A model generated the notes under the pieces. The model made no database searches. It had not been told where the DNA came from and was given only the letters and a program-made list of their open reading frames with translations. Positions 43,940-52,533 of a DNA stretch of 64,000 nucleotides are shown here, piece after piece. Position 1 is the first letter of the stretch, and the number at the start of each line of letters is the position of its first letter. This stretch comes from JAEXOD01 sp963663265 (lineage in GTDB: Bacteria > Bacteroidota > Ignavibacteria > Ignavibacteriales > Melioribacteraceae). The stretch covers positions 62,001-126,000 of the forward strand of contig CAXXXM010000001.1 of the NCBI GenBank assembly GCA_963663265.2, in the 5' to 3' direction. Position numbers and translations under genes: made by a program.

Positions 43940-45919
43940 ATGAGTTCACACACAAATCAAAATCCGGCAGGATTACCTTCAAATGCTTATAAAGAATTGA
44001 AGCCGGGTGAAGAATATGTTCCATTGATGGATCCAAAAGTAAAAGTAAAAGAAGTTAATTTTTATACTGTTGCTGTTGGTTTAGCTATGGCAGTATTATT
44101 TTCAGCCGCTGCTGCATATTTAGGCTTAAAAATAGGACAGGTTTTTGAAGCAGCAATTCCAATAGCAATTTTGGCTGTTGGTCTTTCAACTGCGTTAAAA
44201 CGTTCAGGTGCCTTAGGAGAAAATGTAATCATTCAATCAATTGGCTCTACAAGTGGTGCAGTAGTAGCCGGAGCAATTTTTACATTGCCTGCTATTTATA
44301 TTTTACAATTAGATGTTGATTATTACAAAATATTCCTTTCATCGTTATTTGGTGGTTTTTTGGGAATTTTATTTTTAATTCCCTTTAGAAAATATTTTGT
44401 AGCAGAGATGCACGGAAAATTTCCTTTCCCGGAAGCAACAGCAACAACAGAAGTTTTGGTTGCCGGTGAAAAAGGGGGGAATCAAGCAAAAGTGCTTATT
44501 GTTAGTGCTTTAGTAGGTGGTATTTATGACTTTATAATTGCTACTTTTGGATGGTGGAGTGAAGTATTTACAACTCGTGTTGTCCCTGTTGGCGAAACTA
44601 TTGCGGCTAAGTTTAAATTAGTATTTAAAATAAATATTGGTGCTGCTGTAATGGGTTTAGGTTATATTGTTGGATTAAAATATGCAGCAATTATAGCCGG
44701 TGGTTCTTTTGTATCATGGTTTGTAATTATTCCAATATTTAATTATTTAGGCGAATATATTGGTGTTCCTGTTGGAGCAAACGTTACCGATTTAATTAAA
44801 GATATGCCTGCTGAAGCAATATTTAAAAACTATGTAAGACACATAGGTATTGGTGGTATTGCTATGGCTGGATTGATTGGTATAATCCGTTCATCGGGAA
44901 TTATTAAAAGTGCTTTTGGGTTGGCAGTTAAAGAATTAAGCGGTAAAAAAGAAAGTGGCGATAATGTTTTAAGAACACATAGAGATATTTCAATGACAAT
45001 TATTGTTACAGGAATAGTTATTGTATCAATATTAGTTTTTGTATTCTTTATGTTTGGAGTAGTTCATAATTTAACCCATGCAATAGTTGGTTTGTTAATT
45101 GTTTTGATAATTGCATTCTTATTTACCACAGTTGCAGCAAATGCAATTGCTATTGTTGGCACAAACCCTGTTAGTGGAATGACTTTGATGACCTTAATTC
45201 TTTCTTCACTTGTACTTGTTAATGTAGGTCTAAAAGGTGAAGTAGGAATGGTTGCTGCATTAATTATTGGTGGTGTAGTTTGTACTGCATTATCAGTTGC
45301 CGGTGCATTTGTTACAGATTTGAAAATAGGTTATTGGTTAGGTTCATCTCCATATAAACAAGAACAGTGGAAGTTTTTAGGTACTGCAGTTTCAGCAGCT
45401 ACTGTTGGTGGAGTTATATTATTATTAAATAATCAGTATGGCTTTGTAGGTGATAGTGCTTTGCCTGCTCCTCAAGCAAATGCTATGGCTGCAGTAATTC
45501 AACCATTAATGAGTAATCAACCGGCACCTTGGATGATGTATGTTGCCGGTGCTTTTATGGCGTTAATACTAACTATGCTTGGCATTCCTGCTTTAGCTTT
45601 TTCTTTGGGAATGTATTTGCCATTAGAATTAAACACTCCAATTTTAGTTGGTGGTTTAATTGCTCATTACGTTGGTACGAGAAGCAAGAAAGAAGGATTA
45701 AATAAAGCACGTTCAGAAAGAGGTATTTTAATTGCTTCGGGATTTATTGCCGGTGGTGCTTTAATGGGTGTAATTAGTGTGTTGTTAAAATCAATTGGTC
45801 TTAATTTATATATGGCTGAATGGGCTGAAAGCCATTCAGGTGAATTAGTTGGTTTAATCATGTTTGCTGCAATTTGTGCTTATATGGTTTGGGATTCATT
45901 AAGAGCAAAAGAAGAATAA
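43940..45919 (+). CDS. OPT family oligopeptide transporter
   Basis: The 659-residue protein has about 14-16 hydrophobic segments. Family landmarks include VAVGLAMAVLFSAAAAYLGL (about residues 46-65), the glycine-rich SIGSTSGAVVAGAIFTLPAI, PFRKYFVAEMHGKFPFPEAT and the NPVSGMT motif (about residue 411). Bacterial OPT proteins take up small peptides or metal chelates. It follows the TPP II-like peptidase by 26 bp with a reasonable start, which suggests peptide use as the shared theme. A strong terminator follows. Confidence 0.93.
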   Translation: MSSHTNQNPAGLPSNAYKELKPGEEYVPLMDPKVKVKEVNFYTVAVGLAMAVLFSAAAAYLGLKIGQVFEAAIPIAILAVGLSTALKRSGALGENVIIQSIGSTSGAVVAGAIFTLPAIYILQLDVDYYKIFLSSLFGGFLGILFLIPFRKYFVAEMHGKFPFPEATATTEVLVAGEKGGNQAKVLIVSALVGGIYDFIIATFGWWSEVFTTRVVPVGETIAAKFKLVFKINIGAAVMGLGYIVGLKYAAIIAGGSFVSWFVIIPIFNYLGEYIGVPVGANVTDLIKDMPAEAIFKNYVRHIGIGGIAMAGLIGIIRSSGIIKSAFGLAVKELSGKKESGDNVLRTHRDISMTIIVTGIVIVSILVFVFFMFGVVHNLTHAIVGLLIVLIIAFLFTTVAANAIAIVGTNPVSGMTLMTLILSSLVLVNVGLKGEVGMVAALIIGGVVCTALSVAGAFVTDLKIGYWLGSSPYKQEQWKFLGTAVSAATVGGVILLLNNQYGFVGDSALPAPQANAMAAVIQPLMSNQPAPWMMYVAGAFMALILTMLGIPALAFSLGMYLPLELNTPILVGGLIAHYVGTRSKKEGLNKARSERGILIASGFIAGGALMGVISVLLKSIGLNLYMAEWAESHSGELVGLIMFAAICAYMVWDSLRAKEE

Positions 45920-45942
45920 AATAAAGACATAATATATTATTT

Positions 45943-45979
45943 AATCCCCTGTAAATTTGCATTTACAGGGGATTTTTTT
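45943..45979 (+). terminator. Rho-independent terminator after the OPT gene
   Basis: A perfect 12-bp stem, ATCCCCTGTAAA (45943-45954) / TTTACAGGGGAT (45961-45972), with loop TTTGCA, is followed by seven T residues. It ends the operon starting at 40255. Confidence 0.95.
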
Positions 45980-46073
45980 TGTCTATTGCAATTGTATTTG
46001 TTTTTATATATTTTAACTAAGCAACTTAAGGGAAGGTTTTTGTTGCTGTTTAATAATAAAAATTAGGGATTTT

Positions 46074-47093
46074 ATGAAAAAGCATTTGGCATTAGTACTG
46101 GTGTTATTTTTATTGGTTAACGGGTTATTTGCACAATCGCAAAATGGATTAATTAATCCAAATTCAACAAAATCTCATGTTTTTAATAAAAGCCTGTTTT
46201 CATTAAGTTCTAACTTTGGCTTTTTTGATAGACTTTCCTTTGGAGCTGGTTTTGATTTAAACGAACAAAGTAAATTAGAATTAAAATATACATCCTTTAA
46301 TAGTGGTGCCAGCTCGCAAGGTTCTCTGGGTATTAAATTTTATCGGTTGTTTGACTCAAAAATTATTCAAAGTGTTGCAATAGAAGCCGGAATGTTTGAT
46401 GCTTTTAAATCTGAATCATATGATAGATTAAATGAAAATGTAAATTTACAATTGATGGTTGGAAAAAATCTTTCTGAACGGAAAAATATTACATTTAAAA
46501 TTGAAGCCGGGGCATTATTTATAAATCCATTTAATTATAATAAAGAAGTTTATCCGAACATTAGAATTGGGGCGGTTTATACTTTTGATAAAAATACGTT
46601 TTCACAGATAGAGGAAGATATTAAAACTAATAGTGAAGCTATTGATGCAAGTGAAATTCAGGAAGAAAAAATTAGTAGAGTTTTTGCTCGATTGAATTTT
46701 GGAATAGCAGATTTGTTAGCATTTAATTTGGGGTACAATTTTAACAAGAAAAACGCTTTATCTTTGTTGTTGAGTACGGTTTGGCTTAAAGGTGGATTTT
46801 TTGTACCAAATAGCGGTTCAGGCGTTGGTTTAAAATATACTTATTCATTTAATTCTAAATTGTTCTTGAAAAATGTTTCTGTATCGTCATTGTTACTTAC
46901 TAATACTTCTGAAGCAGGAGCAAGTTCTAACTTATTTAAAGGGGGAATGGTTGAGCTGACCATGGGAAATCAGAAAGATTTTGATGGTGGCTTTTCTTTT
47001 ATTTATGAGTTAGGAGTGATGGCTACAAAATCATCTATTAGTAAAATTCTTGTAATGCCAAGTATTAAAATTGGTACAAATTTTAATTTTTAA
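46074..47093 (+). CDS. Probable outer-membrane beta-barrel protein
   Basis: A signal peptide (MKKHLALVLVLFLLVNGLFA then QSQ) starts a 339-residue protein rich in alternating hydrophobic and polar strands with many Gly, Phe and Asn. The segment NFGFFDRLSFGAGFDLNEQS recurs in form as NFGIADLLAFNLGYNFNKKN later, suggesting two similar halves, and the protein ends in FNF, a typical barrel end. No family name is claimed. It stands alone between the OPT terminator and the aminotransferase gene. Confidence 0.65.
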   Translation: MKKHLALVLVLFLLVNGLFAQSQNGLINPNSTKSHVFNKSLFSLSSNFGFFDRLSFGAGFDLNEQSKLELKYTSFNSGASSQGSLGIKFYRLFDSKIIQSVAIEAGMFDAFKSESYDRLNENVNLQLMVGKNLSERKNITFKIEAGALFINPFNYNKEVYPNIRIGAVYTFDKNTFSQIEEDIKTNSEAIDASEIQEEKISRVFARLNFGIADLLAFNLGYNFNKKNALSLLLSTVWLKGGFFVPNSGSGVGLKYTYSFNSKLFLKNVSVSSLLLTNTSEAGASSNLFKGGMVELTMGNQKDFDGGFSFIYELGVMATKSSISKILVMPSIKIGTNFNF

Positions 47094-47178
47094 TAATTAT
47101 TTAATTTATCTTTTTTAACAAGTAATTTTATTTTAATTTTACATTAATGAAGTAAGTAATATAATTAATGGAATTAAA

Positions 47179-48318
47179 ATGAATTATAAAACAGTTGAAG
47201 AAGTTAGAAAATTATTCCCATATATAGCACACGGCAAAATATATTTTAATCACGCCTCAATAGGTCCTTTATCACGTCTCGTTTTAAGCAGATTAAATGA
47301 ATACTTTTATGAAAGAAGCACTTCGAAAATAAAAAATTTTGAAGCATTTTTAGCAGCTGATTCCGGTGGTAGAGAAAATATTGCCAAATTATTAAATTGC
47401 AAAGCTGACAGAGTTACTTGGATTGATAATGTTTCTAATGGCATGAGCGTTTTGGCAAATAGTCTACAATGGCAGAAGGGCGATGAAATTATTTTAAATG
47501 AGTTGGAATTTCCTGCAAATGTTTACCCATTCTTAAATCTTCAAAAACAAGGCGTAATAGTAAAATTTGTAAAAGCCAATAACGGCTGTGTTTTAACTGA
47601 GGATATAAAAGCAGAAATAACAGACAGAACAAAATTAATATCAATCAGTTACGTTCAATTTTTAACAGGTTATAGAGCAGATTTAGAGGAAATAGGAAAG
47701 CTATGTAAAACGAATAATATTATCTTTTCTGTCGATACTATTCAAGCACTTGGGGCTTTTGCAGTTGATGTTGAAAAGTGTAATATAGATTTTGTATGTG
47801 GAGGTACTCAAAAATGGTTAATGGGTATTCAAGGATTGTCTTATATGTATATCAAAAAAGAACTTCAAGATAAAATGATTCAGTCAACAGTTGGATGGCT
47901 TTCAGTTGAGGATTATTGGAATTTACTTGATTACAATTTGGAATTAAAAAAAGATGCTTCGAGCTTTATGAATGGTTCTGTTAATTTAATAGGAATAATT
48001 GCTGTTGAGGCAACTACTAATTTGCTTTTAAGTTTTGGAATGGATAAGGTGGCAGATACTGTTTTAAGTAATTCGAAATATTTAATAAATAAACTTAATG
48101 AACTGGATATTAAACCGGTATTAAGTGGATTAGAAGATAAATATTTATCTGGTATTGTTTCCTTTTCAATTCCCAATGCTGAACTTATTCAACAAGAATT
48201 AGAAAGGGAATATATAATATTTGAAATTAGGCGTGAGTATATTAGAATAGCTCCGCATTTTTATAATAATAAAGAAGATTTTGATCGATTTATAACTGAA
48301 CTAAAAAAATATTTATAA
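47179..48318 (+). CDS. Aminotransferase class V (PLP-dependent)
   Basis: The 379 residues match the class V fold used by cysteine desulfurases and isopenicillin-N-epimerase-like enzymes. Visible blocks are YFNHASIGPLS near residue 23, ILNELEFPANVYPFL, VDTIQALGAFAVDV and the PLP-binding Lys212 in CGGTQKWLMG. No desulfurase-type active Cys loop is apparent, so the epimerase/kynureninase-like side of the family is more likely. The substrate is unknown. It precedes the deacetylase gene by 14 bp. Confidence 0.88.
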   Translation: MNYKTVEEVRKLFPYIAHGKIYFNHASIGPLSRLVLSRLNEYFYERSTSKIKNFEAFLAADSGGRENIAKLLNCKADRVTWIDNVSNGMSVLANSLQWQKGDEIILNELEFPANVYPFLNLQKQGVIVKFVKANNGCVLTEDIKAEITDRTKLISISYVQFLTGYRADLEEIGKLCKTNNIIFSVDTIQALGAFAVDVEKCNIDFVCGGTQKWLMGIQGLSYMYIKKELQDKMIQSTVGWLSVEDYWNLLDYNLELKKDASSFMNGSVNLIGIIAVEATTNLLLSFGMDKVADTVLSNSKYLINKLNELDIKPVLSGLEDKYLSGIVSFSIPNAELIQQELEREYIIFEIRREYIRIAPHFYNNKEDFDRFITELKKYL

Positions 48319-48332
48319 TATATGAGGTTGTC

Positions 48333-49202
48333 ATGAAACAAGTACTTTTAATGGCATTAATGTTTATCTCTTTTATGGTTAGTGCTCAGGAAAAAGAAGT
48401 AATTATACGTTGTGATGATATTGGTATGAGTCATTCAGTTAATATGGCATTTCAAGAGATATTGAAAACCGGTTATCCCATTTCGGCATCGGTAATGTTC
48501 CCTTGTGCTTGGTATCAAGAGGCTGTTGATATTCTCAAAAAACATCCTGAAATTTCTGTTGGGGTTCATTTAACCTTAAATGCGGAATGGAAAAATTACA
48601 GATGGGGACCAATAGCAGGGGCTAACTTAGTTTCGAGTTTGGTTGATAAAGATGGATTCTTTTTTCCATCTCGTTCAAAATTCCATGAAAATAATCCTAA
48701 AGCTGAGGAAATAGAGATTGAACTGCGTGCCCAAATTGAAAGGGCGTTAAAAAGCGGTCTTAATATTGATTATGTTGATTACCACATGGGCACGGCAGTT
48801 GACAAACCCGAACATAGAAAAATTGTTGAAAAGCTGGCAAAAGAGTATAAGCTTGGAATATCAAGGTATTTTAACGAGGAAGACATTAACAACATTTATG
48901 ATGACCCTGTTGAAAGTAAAACAGATAGTCTTACTGCAATTATTGAAGGAATTGATAAAACGGGATGTTTTTTATTAGTATCTCATATTGGGGTAGATAC
49001 ACCCGAATTGGCTGCAATGGAAGATTTGAATCCATGGGGTCCAAAAAATATGAGTAAAAGCAGAGAAGGGGAATTAAAGGCTTTAACTTCAAAAGAGTTT
49101 AAAGAAGTAATTGAAAAGAAAAATATTAAACTGATTAATTATAGAAGTTTGATTGAGCGTGTTGGGTTAGATAATATGAAATCGCCTGAACAAACAGATT
49201 AG
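48333..49202 (+). CDS. Exported ChbG/YdjC-family carbohydrate deacetylase
   Basis: The protein has a signal peptide (MKQVLLMALMFISFMVSAQ) and the YdjC core: Asp-Asp in VIIRCDDIGMSHSVN, the His of VGVHLTLNAEW and of VDYHMGT, and a later SHIGVD. These are the metal-binding and catalytic positions of the fold, which removes acetyl groups from sugars such as diacetylchitobiose. Most members are cytoplasmic, so export is of note. Length 289 is usual. A bidirectional terminator follows. Confidence 0.9.
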   Translation: MKQVLLMALMFISFMVSAQEKEVIIRCDDIGMSHSVNMAFQEILKTGYPISASVMFPCAWYQEAVDILKKHPEISVGVHLTLNAEWKNYRWGPIAGANLVSSLVDKDGFFFPSRSKFHENNPKAEEIEIELRAQIERALKSGLNIDYVDYHMGTAVDKPEHRKIVEKLAKEYKLGISRYFNEEDINNIYDDPVESKTDSLTAIIEGIDKTGCFLLVSHIGVDTPELAAMEDLNPWGPKNMSKSREGELKALTSKEFKEVIEKKNIKLINYRSLIERVGLDNMKSPEQTD

Positions 49203-49286
49203 AAATTAATGTAGTGGTTGTTTTGGAATAGGTCGATTTTATTAATTTCTTGTCAATTTATTATTGGACTAAATAGTATTAAAAAC

Positions 49287-49310
49287 AAAAACCTCATTTC
49301 TGAGGTTTTT
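49287..49310. terminator. Bidirectional terminator between chbG-like gene and fliW2
   Basis: AAAAACCTCA (49287-49296) / TGAGGTTTTT (49301-49310) with loop TTTC gives a stem with T-runs on both strands. It can end both converging transcripts. Confidence 0.9.
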
Positions 49311-49321
49311 GCGTATTAAAT

Positions 49322-49708
49322 TTATGCTTCTTCGGTTTTAACAAATAGAGGATAATTTGTCTTATATCTTTCGAGTAATTTTTGATATCCGGTTTTTTTA
49401 TCGTTATTAATATAAAGAGGAGCTCTTAAATTAACAGTAATTTTAGTTGGATCGCTATTAAATGTAACTAAACCAAAAGGAATTGTTCCAATTTCGGCAT
49501 GATAATTTTCCATAAAACTATTGATTGGAGCTAAAGGGAAAACTACTTCGGGTTCATCAATTGAAACAAGCCAATAAAACAAAACGAAATCCAATTGAAC
49601 CATCAAAAAATCCTTGTAGTTTTCAAAACCGGCAAGTCCCCCTTCAAAACGGATTATTTGATCTTCAGTAAACTCCATAGTTCCGAATTGAGCGTTAGAA
49701 ATTTTCAT
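49322..49708 (-). CDS. fliW: Second FliW-like protein, not linked to csrA
   Basis: The 128-residue protein keeps FliW landmarks: GLAGFENYKDFLMV, LFYWLVSIDEPEVVFPLAPI and ITVNLRAPLYIN. It shares perhaps a third to 40% of residues with FliW at 33521 by eye. It stands alone on the minus strand with its own terminator and no flagellar neighbour. It could bind a second flagellin, tune CsrA, or have taken a new partner. A 161-bp AT-rich divergent gap separates it from the transporter gene. Confidence 0.9.
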   Translation of the reverse strand: MKISNAQFGTMEFTEDQIIRFEGGLAGFENYKDFLMVQLDFVLFYWLVSIDEPEVVFPLAPINSFMENYHAEIGTIPFGLVTFNSDPTKITVNLRAPLYINNDKKTGYQKLLERYKTNYPLFVKTEEA

Positions 49709-49869
49709 TTTATCACCTATAAATTAGTTTAGGGTTAATAATTTTATTAACTTGGTACAATCGTAATATAATTTGTTTAAATTATATAAATCAACTTATT
49801 AATAAGATAAATAATAATTTTAAATTTTACAATATATTTTTAAATTGTATAATAGTTTTCGCAAAAAAT

Positions 49870-51090
49870 ATGACTTTCCTTTATTCTTTAATAATAATTA
49901 TTGCCATAATTGGCATTGCAATAGGTAGATATCCAATTCTAAAAATGAATAGGGCAACAATTTCATTAGCAGGTGCAATTTTGTTAGTCCTTTTGGGAGC
50001 AATTCCCTTTCAGACAGCTTGCAAAGTAATAGATTTAGATACAATTATACTTTTATTTGCAATGATGATTGTAAATATTAATTTAAGTTTAGCTGGATTT
50101 TTTAGACTTGTAGCCTTTCAAATTGGTAAAATAGCAAAAACTCCTTTTCAACTTCTTAGTTTAATTGTTTTTACTTCAGGTTTACTTTCAGCACTTTTTT
50201 TAAACGATACAATATGTATAATGTTTACTCCTTTGATACTTGATATTACTAAAGCATATAAAAGGAATCCTATTCCTTATTTAATCGGGTTGGCTACTTC
50301 TGCAAATATAGGCTCAACTGCAACAATAGTTGGAAATCCACAAAACATGTTAATAGGAATATCATCTTCAATTCCGTTTTCAACTTTTACTTTATATCAA
50401 TTACCGGCAGCAATATTAGGGCTTTTTATAGTTTTATTTGTTATTAAACTTATATATAAAAAAGAGTTTGTCCATTCAAGTTTAGAATTGACCGAAATAA
50501 TTACTCCATGGATATATAAACCGTTGTTAATTAAATCGTGTGTGGCGGTAGCGGTTATGCTTGTTTTGTTTTTTGCCGGTGTAAGGATAACAGAAGCCGC
50601 CTTGTATGGTGCCGGAATTCTTTTAATAACTCGAAGACTTAAACCTCAGAGAGTATTTAGCGAAATTGATTGGAGTTTATTAATCTTTTTTTCGGGGTTG
50701 TTTGTAATTACCGGGGCAATTAATTATACTGGATTAGGTAAGGAGTTTTTTAATTATTTTCATGCTGCTACAACGGGGAATATTTATGGTTTTTCATTAG
50801 TCGCAGTTTTGTTAAGTAATCTGATATCAAATGTACCTGCCGTTTTGCTTTATATTCCAATAATTCCGATGTTAACAAATCCAAATAAACTTTGGTTAGT
50901 GCTTGCAATGTCTACAACTTTAGCTGGCAATTTGACTTTACTTGGGTCGATTGCAAACTTAATTGTAGCTGAAACGGCAAAAAAACAAGGAATAAATTTA
51001 ACTTTTATGGAATATTTGAAATCGGGATTTGTTATTACAGTTTTATCATTAGCAGTAGGTTTGATTTGGTTTTCGTTGATTAGTATTTAA
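49870..51090 (+). CDS. ArsB/citrate-transporter superfamily anion permease
   Basis: The 406 residues form about 10-12 hydrophobic segments. The two half-site motifs of the superfamily are visible: LFLNDTICIMFTPLIL with SANIGSTATIVGNPQNMLIG (about residues 114-164) and, in the second half, LLSNLISNVPAVLLYIPIIP with TTLAGNLTLLGSIANLIVAE. This pattern fits the ArsB/YbiR branch rather than dicarboxylate carriers. The ion is unknown and no ars genes are near. It is monocistronic. Confidence 0.85.
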   Translation: MTFLYSLIIIIAIIGIAIGRYPILKMNRATISLAGAILLVLLGAIPFQTACKVIDLDTIILLFAMMIVNINLSLAGFFRLVAFQIGKIAKTPFQLLSLIVFTSGLLSALFLNDTICIMFTPLILDITKAYKRNPIPYLIGLATSANIGSTATIVGNPQNMLIGISSSIPFSTFTLYQLPAAILGLFIVLFVIKLIYKKEFVHSSLELTEIITPWIYKPLLIKSCVAVAVMLVLFFAGVRITEAALYGAGILLITRRLKPQRVFSEIDWSLLIFFSGLFVITGAINYTGLGKEFFNYFHAATTGNIYGFSLVAVLLSNLISNVPAVLLYIPIIPMLTNPNKLWLVLAMSTTLAGNLTLLGSIANLIVAETAKKQGINLTFMEYLKSGFVITVLSLAVGLIWFSLISI

Positions 51091-51157
51091 ATGTGATGTG
51101 TATCTCACTATTCCCTTGATGGTAGTCACAAAAGGGAATATTGTTCCTCTAAAGGGT

Positions 51158-51186
51158 TTGACATTGGGATTATTTTTTGATAATAT
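51158..51186 (+). promoter_or_regulatory. Sigma-70-type promoter for the envelope gene cluster
   Basis: TTGACA (51158-51163), a 17-bp spacer and TAATAT (51181-51186) stand 46 bp before the ATG at 51232. An inverted repeat, ATTCCCTT / AAGGGAAT (about 51110-51139), lies just upstream and may end the previous transcript or bind a regulator. Confidence 0.55.
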
Positions 51187-51231
51187 TTAATTAATTATTT
51201 TGCTTAAATGAGTTGGTTAAAGGTGAAGTTA

Positions 51232-52533
51232 ATGAAAAAAATCCGGATTGCGTTAATATATTTCTTTTTTGTTGTTTCTATTTTTGCTCAACAAACTATT
51301 ACAATAGAAAAATACTATACTGGTTATGGTGAAGGTGTTTTGTTAGAAGAAGCCCGTAAAAATGCTTTAAATAATTTAATGACTAATATTCAAGTATTTA
51401 TTTCTGCAAATATGGACAGAAATCTTAAGGAGGGGAATGCTGGTTTCAGCGATTCAACAACGTTAAATATAACAACTTCTTCATTTATGCAGCTTTCGGA
51501 TATTGAAGAGAAAATAGAACATAAAGATGATGGACTTTACAAGGTTGTTAAGCTTGTTAATAAAGAGGTTGTAAATAAGCAGTTTCAAAAACAGAAGGAA
51601 AACATTATTGGTTATTTAAAACAAGCAGAGATGGAATTATTCAACAGGAAGGGGATAATAAATGTTGGTATGATTTTGAATAGTTTGTATAATGCATATT
51701 TATTAAGTATTGTTTATCCTGATTCGTTAGAATATATTTTTAAGTATGATTTGGACAAAAAACCAATTAAAACCACATTAATTACGCAACAAACACTCTT
51801 GGCAATTAATTATATTATTGATAGAATAAAATTTGAACCGGTAAAACAGATTGAAAGCGAAAATATTACTTGGAAATTTATTGCTAAATTTAATGGAAGA
51901 ATTATCTCAAACTTTAATTATTCGTATTTTGATGGTGTTGGAGAAATGCTTGGAGATGTTAAAAATGGCGAAACAATTTTAGATTTTTATTTTGATAATT
52001 CAAAATCGCTTGAACGATCGTTTATTATTACTCCTGAAGTTGCCAACGAAGAATTAATGGACCCATTGTTAAAAAGCTTACATAATGTTTTTAAGTCTCA
52101 CATAATGGGTTTGGGAATTAAATGCAGTTTTGAGTATGATAATACAAACGAAGAATATAAAAGAGAATGCGACATAACCTCTGAAAGTGAAGCCGAAAGT
52201 AAAGAAGAGATAAAAACTTCAGAATTAAAAGAGCTAAATCCACCAGTCGTTTTAATCAATTTATTAGGTAAAGTCGGAAATCTTCAAGAATTATTAGCAG
52301 AATTGAATAAAATGGAAAAAGGGGGGAATATTGTAACCGGATATGCAAGAGACTTTGAATCCCTTAATAATTTATATGCGGTAGTTGTTGATGAAGACAA
52401 AATAATTGGTTTAATTAAGCAAAGAGCCGGGAAATGTTATGATTACATAACAGATAGGGAATTAAGAATGCAAGATTATACAGGCAAAAAAATTCTTTGG
52501 TTTGAAATTTTAGGAAATAAAAATGAAAAATAA
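51232..52533 (+). CDS. Exported LPP20-like protein, function unknown
   Basis: The ATG at 51232 is chosen over 51208 because it begins a signal peptide (MKKIRIALIYFFFVVSIFAQ) and has AAGGTGA just upstream. The mature start (GYGEGVLLEEARKNALNNLM) resembles the LPP20-type envelope domain, in which a strand is followed by an A-R-x-x-A-L-x-x-L helix. The remaining 300 residues show no known motif and end in a basic tail. It overlaps the next lipoprotein gene by 11 bp. The name is a fold-level guess. Confidence 0.65.
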   Translation: MKKIRIALIYFFFVVSIFAQQTITIEKYYTGYGEGVLLEEARKNALNNLMTNIQVFISANMDRNLKEGNAGFSDSTTLNITTSSFMQLSDIEEKIEHKDDGLYKVVKLVNKEVVNKQFQKQKENIIGYLKQAEMELFNRKGIINVGMILNSLYNAYLLSIVYPDSLEYIFKYDLDKKPIKTTLITQQTLLAINYIIDRIKFEPVKQIESENITWKFIAKFNGRIISNFNYSYFDGVGEMLGDVKNGETILDFYFDNSKSLERSFIITPEVANEELMDPLLKSLHNVFKSHIMGLGIKCSFEYDNTNEEYKRECDITSESEAESKEEIKTSELKELNPPVVLINLLGKVGNLQELLAELNKMEKGGNIVTGYARDFESLNNLYAVVVDEDKIIGLIKQRAGKCYDYITDRELRMQDYTGKKILWFEILGNKNEK

